Origin: Streptomyces caelestis
GTDB taxonomy: Bacteria; Actinomycetota; Actinomycetes; Streptomycetales; Streptomycetaceae
Direction of reading: 5' to 3'
Assembly (NCBI RefSeq): GCF_014205255.1
Contig: NZ_JACHNE010000001.1
Span: 6,510,001-6,574,000 of the forward strand
DNA: 64,000 nt
Position numbers and translations under genes: made by a program. The notes under the pieces were generated by a model. It worked only from the letters and a program-made list of their open reading frames with translations. It was not told the origin of the DNA and searched no databases. Shown here one piece after another: positions 1 through 8,475 of this stretch (positions are counted from its first letter, which is position 1; each line of letters starts with the position of its first letter).

Positions 1-955
1 CGTTGCTCGCGCCGTCCTGGTTGACGGCCGAGCCGCGGATCACGGCCAGGACGCGGTGCCCGCGGCGGCGGGCGTCGGACAGCCGCTCCACGATCAGGGA
101 GCCCACACCCTCGGCCCAGGAGGTGCCGTTGGCGGCGGCGGCGTAGGACTTGGCCCTCCCGTCGGGCGCCAGGCCGCGCTGCCGGCTGAACTCCGTGAAG
201 GAGAAGGGCGTGGCCATCAGCATCACACCGCTCACGACCGCCAGGCCGCACTCGCCCCTCCGCAGCGACTGGCCCGCCATGTGCAGGGCCACCAGGGAGG
301 AGGAGCACGCCGTGTTGACGGTCACGGCGGGGCCGTCGAAGCCGAAGGAGTACGAGATGCGGCCCGAGGCGACGCTTCCCGCGCTGCCGACGCCGAGGTA
401 GCCGTCGAAGCCCTCGACCGGCGTCTTGAGGAAGCGGAGGCCGTATTCGTCGAACATGATGCCGACGAAGACGCCGGTGTCGCTGCCGCGCAGGGTGTCC
501 GGGACGAGCCCGGCGTTCTCGAACGCCTCCCACGTGGTCTCCAGCAGCAGACGCTGCTGGGGGTCGACGGTGACGGCCTCGCGCGGGGAGATGCCGAAGA
601 AGCCGGCGTCGAAGTCGGCGGCGTCGTGCAGGAAGCCGCCCTCGCGGACATAGCTCTTGCCGATGCTCTCCGGGTCCGCGTCGTACAGGTTCTCCAGGTC
701 CCAGCCCCGGTCGGTCGGGAACCCGGTGATCGCGTCGCGGCCCTCGTCCACCAGCCGCCACAGCTCGTCGGGCGTGGTCACACCGCCGGGGAACCGGCAG
801 CTCATGCCGACGATCGCCAGGGGCTCGGTGTCCCGTTCCGTCACCTGCCGCAGGCGGGCCTCTACGCGGTCGAGTTCGGCGGTCGTGCGCTTGAGGTACT
901 GCAACAGCTGCGCTTCGGTGGACATGTTCTCGTCGGACATGATCTGGTCGGGCAT
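1..955 (-). CDS. Modular type I polyketide synthase, N-terminal part (docking helix + ketosynthase), partial
   Basis: Incomplete: the frame stays open to the left edge, so only the first ~318 residues are seen. The N-terminus (from about residue 11, TEAQLLQYLKRTTAELDRVE) is a charged amphipathic helix typical of PKS N-terminal docking domains. It is followed by a ketosynthase opening with EPLAIVGMSCRFPGG, the active-site Cys in TACSSSLVALH, and SAVNQDGASN near the edge. It should extend a chain handed over from an upstream ACP. The ATG at 955 is chosen because GAAGAGAAG lies just upstream; in-frame ATGs at 940 and 925 are alternatives. It lies 65 bp downstream of the SnoaL-ACP gene on the same strand, so the two very likely share a transcript. 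Family is certain; the product is unknown. Confidence 0.93.
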   Translation of the reverse strand, partial: MPDQIMSDENMSTEAQLLQYLKRTTAELDRVEARLRQVTERDTEPLAIVGMSCRFPGGVTTPDELWRLVDEGRDAITGFPTDRGWDLENLYDADPESIGKSYVREGGFLHDAADFDAGFFGISPREAVTVDPQQRLLLETTWEAFENAGLVPDTLRGSDTGVFVGIMFDEYGLRFLKTPVEGFDGYLGVGSAGSVASGRISYSFGFDGPAVTVNTACSSSLVALHMAGQSLRRGECGLAVVSGVMLMATPFSFTEFSRQRGLAPDGRAKSYAAAANGTSWAEGVGSLIVERLSDARRRGHRVLAVIRGSAVNQDGASN

Positions 956-1020
956 CCTCAGCTTCTCTTCGCTAGGCGCGGTCGGGTCCGGGAGTCGTGG
1001 GCGCGAGGGCCGTGGCGGGA

Positions 1021-2034
1021 TCACCCGGTGTCGTCCCGGTGCGGGAGTCTGGTGTCCAGGTAGGCGAGCAGTTCCTCGGCGGACGCCGCTTCGACGGGCT
1101 TGCCGGCGGAAGCCCCCTCCGGTGCGGGCGTGAGCCGGTCCAGCAGGGCGCCCAGCCGTGTGACGAGTTCGGTGCGGAGGCTCTCGCCGGCGTCGTCACC
1201 GCTGAGTCCGGCGGCGGCCTCCTCCAGCCGGTCCAGGGCCGCCGTCAGGGACACGGACGCGCCTTCGGCGGTCGTGGTGAGCCGGGTCCACAGATGGTCG
1301 GCGAGCGCCCGCGGAGTCGGCTGGTCGAAGACCGTCGTCGGGGTCAGCGGGAGGCCGGTCAGCTCGCTGAGCAGCTCGCCCAGGACCACGGCGGCCAGGG
1401 AGTTGACGCCGAGGGCCAGGAAGCTCTCTTCGCCGGACGCGGTGCGCAGCTCCGCGCTCTCCGTCGCGTCGGCCGCGGCGTCGAGCACCTGCTGGAGGAG
1501 CAGTTTGCGGCCGGCGTCCTTCGGGAGCTCCGCCAGCCGCTCGCGCAGTTCCTCCGCCGGGCCGGCCCCCTGCGACGCCGTGGCGGTGTCGCCGAGGACG
1601 CCGAGCTGGGCGTAGAGGTCGAGCTGGTCGTCCGAGAGCCAGTACTCGGCGATCCGGCCGTCCTCGAAGCGCAGGATGTCCACGCCGCGGAAGGTGACGC
1701 GGGTGCCGGCGGGGGCGGTGGCGGCGGCGGGGCGGCCACCTTGCCAAGTGCCCTCGAACACCCATCGGCCGATGGCGTAGTCGCCGACGATGAACGGGCC
1801 CAGTTCTCCGGTGATCCGGGCGTCGTCGTCGAAGGAGGAACGGAAGGCAGCGATCCACGAGGCGACGGACGGGCCGTCGCTGAGGGTCCCGGGGTCCGGC
1901 ATGCCGTATCGGGGGAGGTTGACCCGCATGGTGCGCGACAGGATGGTGTCGGCGATGGCGAAGTCGCCGTTCCACAGCCGGGACCAGGCGTCCCACAGTT
2001 CCCGGTGCGTCAGGGTGGTGGTCGGCGCGGTCAT
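1021..2034 (-). CDS. SnoaL/NTF2-like domain fused to an acyl carrier protein and C-terminal docking domain
   Basis: 337 aa. Residues ~8-145 look like a SnoaL/NTF2-like alpha+beta barrel (ester cyclase/SnoaL type: WDAWSRLWNGDFA at the start, FRGVDILRFEDGRIAEYW near the end). Residues ~158-252 are an ACP with phosphopantetheine Ser212 in LGVNSL (the usual Asp before Ser is Asn), followed by the conserved VFDQPTPRALADHL. Residues ~260-337 are helical and resemble a PKS C-terminal docking domain, ending EELLAYLDTRLPHR. The layout suggests a free-standing carrier that passes a starter or modified intermediate to the PKS encoded next, whose N-terminus carries a docking helix. The start overlaps the monooxygenase stop by 4 bp (ATGA), so translation is coupled. 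Substrate and reaction are unknown. Confidence 0.85.
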   Translation of the reverse strand: MTAPTTTLTHRELWDAWSRLWNGDFAIADTILSRTMRVNLPRYGMPDPGTLSDGPSVASWIAAFRSSFDDDARITGELGPFIVGDYAIGRWVFEGTWQGGRPAAATAPAGTRVTFRGVDILRFEDGRIAEYWLSDDQLDLYAQLGVLGDTATASQGAGPAEELRERLAELPKDAGRKLLLQQVLDAAADATESAELRTASGEESFLALGVNSLAAVVLGELLSELTGLPLTPTTVFDQPTPRALADHLWTRLTTTAEGASVSLTAALDRLEEAAAGLSGDDAGESLRTELVTRLGALLDRLTPAPEGASAGKPVEAASAEELLAYLDTRLPHRDDTG

Positions 2035-3374
2035 CGGGCGGCCTCCGTGCTCTCCTGGCGAGCGCCGTCGGGGCCGGCCGGGTGCGTCCCGGCGCCCGGG
2101 GCACCTTCGGACAGGATCCGCAGGGACTCCTCCGAAAGGCTCCAGCCGGTCACCTTCTCGGTGCGGGCGACGATCTCGGGCGCCATGTAGTCCTCCACTG
2201 TCATCAGGCGGGAGCCGAAGAGGTGGAAGTGCTTCGCCAGGTGCGCGTCGCGTGCCGCGCCCTCGAACATGAACGCCTCGATCTCGTTGAAGGGGCGCGC
2301 CAGGGCGTAGTCGGCGATGAGGTGCTGATGGGCTCCGGTCTCCGTGGCGTGCCGTTTCGCGTAGTCGGCGAGCGCGCCGTCGAGCGGGTCGTCACCGGTG
2401 AGCGCGGGGGCGGTGGTCTCGACCAGCCAAGAAGCCGACTGCATGGCCCAGGCGCAGCCCACGGCGGAGAGAGGATCACTGGTGAGGGCGGCGTCGCCGA
2501 TCAGGGCGAATCCTGGACCGGACGGTTGACGCGCGATCAGCGGGTAGTTCACGGTGCCGATGACCTTGGAGATCCGCTCGGCCTTGTCGATGTCGGGGCC
2601 CTCCGGCAGTGAGCGGACGAAGTCGAGGTAAGCGCCCTCGACGTCCTCGCGGAAGTCGCCGATCCGCGTCTTGGACAGCACGGCGGCGACGACGGTCACC
2701 CCGTCCTCGTTGGGCATCACGTAGGCGTTGTCGGGGTCGAGGTAGTACACCCGCGCGGAGGTGCGGCCCTCGGGGTGGCGGAGCCCGCGGAAGTACGCGA
2801 AGTAGCTGAAGCGATTGTTCTCCACAGTCTCGGACGGGGCGCCGACCAGGCGCGCGACCGTGGAGTCCTTGCCGTCGGCGCCCACGACGAGCGGGGCCCG
2901 CAGAGCGAAGGGGCCGTCGGCCGAGGTGCCGGCCACACCGGTCGTCCGGCCGTTCTCCATGAGCAGCTCGTTCACGGTGTGACCGAGCCGCAGGTCGACG
3001 CCCTCGGTGCCGGCGGCCATCCTCCGTAACAGCGGGTCGAGGGACTGCCGGCGGACGCTGTAGCCGTGCGGCAGGACACCGGGGCCGGTCTCGGTCTCCG
3101 GCCTGATCCAGCCCCATTTCGTCCAGTAGTCCGCGGAGTTGCGTATGGCGCCGATGCCGTCCAGGGCGTCGGCCAAGCCGAGTTCGGCCATTACAGGCCA
3201 GGCGGAGGCCTGAATGTAGTGGGTGCACAGTACTTTGTGCGCGCTCATGCTGGATCGGCGTTCCAGCAGCGCCACCTTGGCGCCCTGGCGTGCGTAGAGA
3301 ATCGCTGCCGTACAGCCGGCAACACTGGCCCCATTGATGACGACGTCATAATTTTGGGTCTGGTTTTCTGGCAC
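2031..3374 (-). CDS. FAD-dependent monooxygenase/oxidoreductase of the PKS operon
   Basis: 447 aa with the GTG start at 3374, which has GAGAGG six bases upstream; the frame is open further upstream but without a better ribosome site. An FAD-binding Rossmann motif is at the N-terminus (VVINGASVAGCTAA, then LLERR). A second FAD motif, LIGDAALTSDPLSAVGCAWA, is the GD-box seen in PHBH-type hydroxylases, geranylgeranyl-reductase-like enzymes and flavin halogenases. No Trp-halogenase WxWxIP motif was seen, so hydroxylase or oxidase is more likely. It sits between the KAS III-like gene and the SnoaL-ACP gene. It may act on a carrier-bound starter or tailor the product; that is inference. Confidence 0.85.
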   Translation of the reverse strand: MPENQTQNYDVVINGASVAGCTAAILYARQGAKVALLERRSSMSAHKVLCTHYIQASAWPVMAELGLADALDGIGAIRNSADYWTKWGWIRPETETGPGVLPHGYSVRRQSLDPLLRRMAAGTEGVDLRLGHTVNELLMENGRTTGVAGTSADGPFALRAPLVVGADGKDSTVARLVGAPSETVENNRFSYFAYFRGLRHPEGRTSARVYYLDPDNAYVMPNEDGVTVVAAVLSKTRIGDFREDVEGAYLDFVRSLPEGPDIDKAERISKVIGTVNYPLIARQPSGPGFALIGDAALTSDPLSAVGCAWAMQSASWLVETTAPALTGDDPLDGALADYAKRHATETGAHQHLIADYALARPFNEIEAFMFEGAARDAHLAKHFHLFGSRLMTVEDYMAPEIVARTEKVTGWSLSEESLRILSEGAPGAGTHPAGPDGARQESTEAAR

Positions 3375-3429
3375 GACTGACCTCTCGTACGTTCTTGACG
3401 AAATGCAATCAGCGATTTCCCGGGTAATG

Positions 3430-4467
3430 TCAAACGGCCTGTACCACGGCACACGACCAGGTAAAGCCGCCACCGCCGCCGATCAACACGGCGAATTCGC
3501 CGGATTCGAGATCGGGGGACGCGGAGATACTGGCCATATTGGCGAACATGTCACCCGCCCCCAAATGTCCGCTGTCCTCTCGCTCCCGCAGTGTCTTCCC
3601 GGCCACCAGCCCCTCGAGGACGGGCAGATACATCATGTCGAGAACACTGTCGCTGAGGCGTGGCAGGGCAACATAGCGAATACGGGCGTCGCCGGGCTCG
3701 ACGCCGGCCTCGGTGAGCGCCTTCAGCAGGACGGTGCGCACGCTTGATCGCGCCGATTCGGTGAAGGCCGCGATTCCCCCGTGCTCCTCCAGGTAAGCCT
3801 TCTTCGGCCTTCTGACATCGATACGGCCGTCGCGCCAGAGAGGCGCCGGGCTGAACTCGTCACGACCGCGGTACATCGACTCGTATCGGGCGTCCGTCAC
3901 GAAGGCGAGTGACTTCAGAACGAGTCCGGAAGGGGGCCGTTCCCGATCCAGGCGGCGCAGGAGTGCCGCTGTGCCGGCATCGCCGTACACCACGCCGTAG
4001 TCCGCGGCCCAGCGGTCGAATCCGGGCGGGCAGAAACGGTCCGCGGTGGTGACCAGCGCGGCCTGGAGACACGCGTCTGCGGTGAGCTTGTCCACGGCGA
4101 CGCCGAGTGCCGCAGCGCCGGCGTTGGACATCTGCTGGACGCCGAGCGGGAGTGCGGCGCGGGCCCCGATCCGGGCGGCGATGTAGTGGGCAGGGGACCA
4201 GAAGTCGTGGCCCTGGTGGTACAGCCAGCCATGCACCACCAGGCCGATGTCCTCGGGAGCGCACGTCGAGGCGCCGAGTGCGCGCTCCGCGGCCAGCACC
4301 GCCATGTCCGGTGCCGATGTCCCGGACACCGGGACCGCGGTCAGTCCGAGGTCGCGGCTCTCCTCGGCGGTGATCCGGCCCGCGGCCACCACGGCGGACG
4401 CCGTCTCACGCTCCTCCGGCAACCATGTCGTCACCGCTTCCAGGACAAGAAGTCCTGCGCCTTTCAT
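3430..4467 (-). CDS. KAS III-like (thiolase-fold) protein with a substituted active site
   Basis: 345 aa. Overall layout matches FabH/CerJ-like ketoacyl-ACP synthase III proteins: a C-terminal GHLGAGDMFANMASI block (compare GHLGAGD in CerJ-type acyltransferases) and a terminal GGGGGFTWSCAVV strand. The position where FabH has Cys in ACAG reads MSNAGAAALG, that is Asn115. No HxxN-type His is evident; the matching strand reads ALPRLSDSV. Known relatives without Cys catalyse acyl transfer or act as chaperone-like partners, so normal condensation is doubtful. The start has GGGGGAA six bases upstream. It is the first gene of the PKS operon and is divergent from the ECF sigma gene. It may prepare or gate the starter unit. 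Confidence 0.8.
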   Translation of the reverse strand: MKGAGLLVLEAVTTWLPEERETASAVVAAGRITAEESRDLGLTAVPVSGTSAPDMAVLAAERALGASTCAPEDIGLVVHGWLYHQGHDFWSPAHYIAARIGARAALPLGVQQMSNAGAAALGVAVDKLTADACLQAALVTTADRFCPPGFDRWAADYGVVYGDAGTAALLRRLDRERPPSGLVLKSLAFVTDARYESMYRGRDEFSPAPLWRDGRIDVRRPKKAYLEEHGGIAAFTESARSSVRTVLLKALTEAGVEPGDARIRYVALPRLSDSVLDMMYLPVLEGLVAGKTLREREDSGHLGAGDMFANMASISASPDLESGEFAVLIGGGGGFTWSCAVVQAV

Positions 4468-4831
4468 AGGTTATTCCCCCGTGTAGCTGCATAGGGCGGC
4501 TTGGTCTTGCCGCTCCCTTTGCGTAATCGCGGCACGCACCCCTTGCGGGGCCCTGCTCGCTCACTTCACATCACTTGGTTGCATGAAGCGCGGATCGGTT
4601 TACAGCCGATGCCCAACAAGTCTGGTGACGTCCGTCACATCCGCCTCCACCGGGTATTCGTGCCGAGGCTGAAGCGAATGCGGAATGCCGTCTATCATTT
4701 TTCGGGTTCCGCTCCCGGTCGCTGCCGAGGTGACCGAAATCGGCCGGTTGGCGCGGAGTCGCCCATGGCATGATGAAGAAGTGGCGGCCTGTGCGCGAGG
4801 GTGCGGGCTACGGAGAGAGTTGGTTTTCGGG
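4468..4831. promoter_or_regulatory. Divergent intergenic region between PKS operon and ECF sigma gene
   Basis: 364 bp with no credible gene. It must hold the promoter of the minus-strand PKS operon and that of the sigma factor. A short inverted repeat, GTGAC at 4625-4629 and GTCAC at 4634-4638 with a 4-nt spacer, is the only clear palindrome; it resembles BldD-type half-sites (GTGA...TCAC) but departs from the outer consensus bases. No confident -35/-10 pair was assigned. Confidence 0.4.
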
Positions 4832-5362
4832 ATGACTTCAGCGCTGATTCCGTGCAGCACACACGAATCCGATCGATCGACGGCAATCGCCCACCTCTTC
4901 GTCGCATACCGGTCACGTCTGCTCAAGCTTGCCGTCACTTTGGGTACGGATGCTGATGCGGAGGACATCGTCGCGGAGGCCTTCTATCAGCTCCACAAGA
5001 ACTGGGACGATTTACGCTCCCCGGAGGCGGCTGCGGGCTACCTCCGGTCGGTCGTACGGAACCTGGCCCGTATGAGGTTGAGGCGGCTCGTGATAGCCCG
5101 CCGCTACGCCGAACCCCGGTGTGAGCCCATGGTGCACTCGGCCGAACAGCAGGCCCTGCTGAACAACGATCAGCGGGCGGTGGTCAAAGCCCTCAGAAGG
5201 CTCCCTCGCCGCCAATTCGAGGCCCTGATTCTCAGGCATTGGATGAATCTCAAGGAAGCGGAAATAGCCGAGGCGATGGGCATATCGGTCGGTGCGGTGA
5301 AGTCCCATACGTCACGGGGCATGACGAGGCTCTCCGAGATGCTTGAGTCGCGGGTCGCGTAG
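4832..5362 (+). CDS. ECF-type RNA polymerase sigma factor (SigE-like)
   Basis: 176 aa from the ATG at 4832 (MTSALIPC); the frame is open upstream to 4685, so the start is uncertain, and the nearest purine-rich site (GGAGAG) is a rather distant 14 nt away. Region 2 is visible at about residues 18-80 (AHLFVAYRSRLLKLAVTLGT, AEDIVAEAFYQL). Region 4 with its helix-turn-helix is at about 120-170 (LPRRQFEALILRHW, EIAEAMGISVGAVKSHTSRG). No anti-sigma gene is adjacent; the next gene is a convergent VOC protein. Being divergent from the PKS operon, it is a candidate local regulator, although ECF factors next to clusters are not always cluster-specific. Confidence 0.87.
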   Translation: MTSALIPCSTHESDRSTAIAHLFVAYRSRLLKLAVTLGTDADAEDIVAEAFYQLHKNWDDLRSPEAAAGYLRSVVRNLARMRLRRLVIARRYAEPRCEPMVHSAEQQALLNNDQRAVVKALRRLPRRQFEALILRHWMNLKEAEIAEAMGISVGAVKSHTSRGMTRLSEMLESRVA

Positions 5363-5454
5363 CCTGTCTCTCTCCGACCGCGGTGACGGCCGACGCTGCG
5401 GCGGTGTTGTCCGCGGTGTGGCCGATCTCGCCCTCGCGACCAGCCGCCAGGCCG

Positions 5455-6258
5455 TCAGCGCTGCCGTTGCAGCAGCGCGAACCGTGCCCCTTCCGGATCC
5501 GCCGCCGTCGCCACCCGGCCGTGCGCGGTGTCGTGGGTCGGCTTGAGGGCCTGCCCGCCCAGATGCACCAGGTGGTCCAGGGCGTCGTCGACGTCGGCGA
5601 CCTGGAAGTACGTCACCCAGTGCGCGCCCCGGTCACGGGGCAGAGTCTGCCCCAGCCCGTGGATGCCGACGACGGGCCGGCCCCCGAGATTCAGGGTCAC
5701 GTAGTCGAAGTCGGCGGACACCACCGGCTCCTCCTGGTAGCCGAACACCGTCCGGTAGAACTTGGCGACGGTCGCCGACTCGAAGGTCAGCAGCTCGTTC
5801 CAGGCGGGCGTGCCGGGGACGTCCGAGACGGCCGTGCCGAGGTGTGCGGAGGCCTGCCAGATGCCGAAGACCGCACCCGAGGGGTCGGAGCCGATCGCCA
5901 GGCGGCCGGCGTCGGCCGCGTCCAGCGGGCCCACGCCGATCGTGCCGCCGCAGCTGCGCACCGTCTCGGCGGTCAGATCCACGTTCTCCGAGGCGAAGTA
6001 GGGGGTCCACGCGATGGGCAGGTGACGGTCCGGCGGCAGCCGGCCGATGCCCGCCACCTCGTGCCCGTCGAGCAGCGCCCGTACATACGGGCCGAGTTGC
6101 TGGGGGCCCGGCTGGAACTCCCAGCCGAACAGCGTCCCGTAGAACTCCTGGGTCGCGGCCGGCCCGTGCACCATCAGGCTCACCCAGCAGGGCGTGCCGG
6201 GCGTGTGCCGAGCGGGTGTTGCGCCATTCGGGCCGGCTGACTCCCTAGCGTCGGTCAT
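5455..6258 (-). CDS. Two-domain VOC (glyoxalase/bleomycin-resistance fold) protein
   Basis: 267 aa. Two tandem VOC modules: ~22-130 (TPCWVSLMVHGPAATQEFYG... LFGWEF) and ~150-267 (AWNELLTFESATVAKFYR... VFGY, ending DPEGARFALLQ). This is the layout of the actinobacterial 27-kDa antigen CFP30B-like family often annotated as hydroxylase; substrate unknown. The ATG at 6258 is preferred because AGAGAG lies six bases upstream; a GTG at 6264 is the alternative. It is convergent with the sigma gene and divergent from the sulfurtransferase. Streptomycetes carry a similar gene here, so this probably marks the start of the conserved core. Confidence 0.85.
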   Translation of the reverse strand: MTDARESAGPNGATPARHTPGTPCWVSLMVHGPAATQEFYGTLFGWEFQPGPQQLGPYVRALLDGHEVAGIGRLPPDRHLPIAWTPYFASENVDLTAETVRSCGGTIGVGPLDAADAGRLAIGSDPSGAVFGIWQASAHLGTAVSDVPGTPAWNELLTFESATVAKFYRTVFGYQEEPVVSADFDYVTLNLGGRPVVGIHGLGQTLPRDRGAHWVTYFQVADVDDALDHLVHLGGQALKPTHDTAHGRVATAADPEGARFALLQRQR

Positions 6259-6511
6259 CGTCACTCTCTTCTCGGCCTCGCGGTGGGCGTGCTCTGCGCA
6301 GCCCTCGTGGGTACGCCCCAGCGGGACGCGCCCCCTGTGCGGGAGAATGCCTGATGTGCGGGGCGCTGTCCCTTGCGGCGCGCTTATCGGCAGGTCGTTC
6401 AGCTGTACAGCATGTGCTTGTTCCCGTACAGCGCGTCATCGGGCCGGCCCGGCCGAGCAGGGTAGCCGGACACGGACGGCTCGGCCATCCCTGTTGCGCG
6501 AGGATGGAGCC

Positions 6512-7363
6512 ATGAACGCCATCATCTCCGCATCCGACCTCGCGAGCGACCTGACGGGCGCCAACCCGCCCGTCCTGCTCGATGTCCGCTGGCAGCTCAC
6601 CGCGGCCAAGGCATCCGGTGAACCGCCGTACGACGGCCGGGCCGCGTACGAGGCAGGACACCTCCCCGGGGCAGTCTTCGTCGACCTGGACCGGGAGTTG
6701 GCCTCGGCGCCGGGGGAGGGCGGCCGGCATCCGCTGCCCGACCTCGCGCGCTTCGGTGCCGCGATGCGCCGGGCGGGCGTGTCGTCCGGGAGGCCGGTGG
6801 TCGTCTACGACGGCGGCCAGGGCTGGGCGGCGGCCCGGGCATGGTGGCTGCTGAGCTGGACGGGTCACCCGGACGTGCGGGTCCTCGACGGCGGGCTGCC
6901 GGCCTGGGAGGGGCCGTTGGAGAAGACCGTGCCGACACCGGCCGAGGGCGACTTCGTGCCCGAGCCGGGAGCGGACGGCCTGCTCGACGCCGACGCCGCC
7001 GCGGAGTTGGCGCGGTCCGGGGTGCTGCTGGACGCGCGGGTGGGGGAGCGCTACCGGGGCGAGGTGGAGCCGATCGATCCGGTGGCCGGGCACATCCCGG
7101 GAGCGGTGTCGGCGCCCACCACGGAGAACGTGGGAGCGGACGGGTGCTTCCTCCCCGCCGGGGAACTGCGCGCGCGGTTCAAGGGGCTTGGCGTGGCCGA
7201 GGACGCGCGGGTCGGCGTGTACTGCGGGTCGGGGGTGTCCGCGGCCCACGAGGTGCTGGCGCTTGCGGTCGCGGGCATTCCGGCGGAGCTGTACGTGGGT
7301 TCGTGGTCGGAGTGGTCCTCGGATCCGGACCGGCCGGTGGCGGTGGGACCGGATCCCCGGTAA
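6512..7363 (+). CDS. 3-mercaptopyruvate/thiosulfate sulfurtransferase
   Basis: 283 aa with two rhodanese domains. The N-terminal one (~8-125) is inactive: YDGGQGWAAAR sits where the catalytic loop should be. The C-terminal one (~150-278) has catalytic Cys238 in YCGSGVSAAHEV. The loop CGSGVS is the mercaptopyruvate sulfurtransferase form rather than the CRKGVT rhodanese loop. It transfers sulfur from 3-mercaptopyruvate or thiosulfate to acceptors such as thiols or cyanide, in the cytoplasm. The ATG at 6512 follows AGGATGGAG. A strong convergent terminator hairpin follows before sepH. Confidence 0.92.
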   Translation: MNAIISASDLASDLTGANPPVLLDVRWQLTAAKASGEPPYDGRAAYEAGHLPGAVFVDLDRELASAPGEGGRHPLPDLARFGAAMRRAGVSSGRPVVVYDGGQGWAAARAWWLLSWTGHPDVRVLDGGLPAWEGPLEKTVPTPAEGDFVPEPGADGLLDADAAAELARSGVLLDARVGERYRGEVEPIDPVAGHIPGAVSAPTTENVGADGCFLPAGELRARFKGLGVAEDARVGVYCGSGVSAAHEVLALAVAGIPAELYVGSWSEWSSDPDRPVAVGPDPR

Positions 7364-7374
7364 CCCGACACGAG

Positions 7375-7405
7375 CGAGGGCCGCACCCGGAAGGCGCGGC
7401 CCTCG
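7375..7405. terminator. Bidirectional hairpin terminator
   Basis: Stem CGAGGGCCGC-type left arm at 7375-7384 pairs perfectly with 7396-7405 (10 bp, 11-nt loop) between the convergent sulfurtransferase and sepH genes. There is no U-tract, as is usual in streptomycetes. Confidence 0.7.
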
Positions 7406-7437
7406 TCCCCGTGTAGCCGTATCCGAAGCTGATCCGG

Positions 7438-8475
7438 TTACTCCTGCTTCTTGCGCCGCGTCCCGAACACGATCTCGTCCCAGCTCGGGACGGCGGCTCT
7501 GCGGCCCGGCCGGACGCCGTCGGCCTCGGCCTGCCGGTCGGTGGCGCCGACGAGCCGGTCTCGGTGGCTGCCGACGGAGCGTGGCATGAGCACGTCCGCG
7601 TAAGCGGAACCGGCCGAGGCGGCGGGAGCCGGGGGCTCCTCCGCCTCCGGTTCGGCGACGAGCTCCTCCTCCTCGGGCTCCGGTGCTGGGCGCTCCGGCA
7701 CCACCAGGTCACCGCGGAAGCTCGGCACCGCCTCCAGCAGGCTGGTCAGCGAGTCCCGCTCATCCGCGCTCTCCTCCACCGGCTCGGACGCCTGCGCCGG
7801 AAGGCTGAGGCGCTCCCGGTCGCCGGAACGGTCCAGCGGCCGGTCGCGCGGCAGCCGGGCGATCCGGGGGACGAACGGGAAGCTGGGCTCGGGCGCCGTC
7901 AGGTCGTCGGACTCGCCGATGAGCATGCGCGCCTCGTCGTCGACGGCCTGGACGAGCCGCCGGGGCGGGTCGTACGTCCAGCTCGCCGAGTGGGGTTCGC
8001 CCGCGACGCGGTAGACCAGCAGGACTTCCCACGTGCCGTCGTCGCGACGCCACGAGTCCCACTGGGCGGTGTCCTTCTCGGCGCCGCGCAGCAGCAGCCG
8101 CTCCCGCACGACCTCGCCCAGCGGCGGACCGGAGTTCTCACCGGGGCGGCGGACCGGAGTCTTGCGGGCCCGCTCGGCCATGAACGCACGCTCGGCGAGC
8201 ACCGGACCCTCGAAGCGGCGGACCCGGTCGACGGGGATGCCCGCCATCTGCGCGACCTCTTCCGCGGTCGCGCCGGCACGTATACGCGCCTGGATGTCGC
8301 GGGGGCGGAGGTGGCTCTCCACCTCGATCTCGATCTGGCCGAGGCGAGGACGGTCGCCGCGCACGGCGGCGCGGAGCCGTTCGTCGATCGGCAGCGTGTA
8401 CTCCGTGCTGTCCGCAGCCTTCAGCACCAGCCGTGTGCCGTCATTCGAGACGGCCACGACACGCAGTTCGGGCAT
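7438..8475 (-). CDS. sepH: SepH, FtsZ-regulating cell division protein (DUF3071)
   Basis: 345 aa. The N-terminal DUF3071 domain (MPELRVVAVSNDGTRLVLKA) includes a helix-turn-helix-like stretch around residues 65-100 (DIQARIRAGATAEEVAQMAG, then PVDRVRRFEGPVL). A long acidic, proline-rich disordered linker follows (~200-310), and the C-terminus is a basic conserved tail PSWDEIVFGTRRKKQE. This matches actinobacterial SepH, which binds FtsZ and promotes ring assembly during septation. The ATG at 8475 has GGGAGGT ideally placed; the frame is open 29 codons further but without a site. A BldD-like box lies 166 bp upstream. Length and location agree with the family. Confidence 0.93.
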   Translation of the reverse strand: MPELRVVAVSNDGTRLVLKAADSTEYTLPIDERLRAAVRGDRPRLGQIEIEVESHLRPRDIQARIRAGATAEEVAQMAGIPVDRVRRFEGPVLAERAFMAERARKTPVRRPGENSGPPLGEVVRERLLLRGAEKDTAQWDSWRRDDGTWEVLLVYRVAGEPHSASWTYDPPRRLVQAVDDEARMLIGESDDLTAPEPSFPFVPRIARLPRDRPLDRSGDRERLSLPAQASEPVEESADERDSLTSLLEAVPSFRGDLVVPERPAPEPEEEELVAEPEAEEPPAPAASAGSAYADVLMPRSVGSHRDRLVGATDRQAEADGVRPGRRAAVPSWDEIVFGTRRKKQE

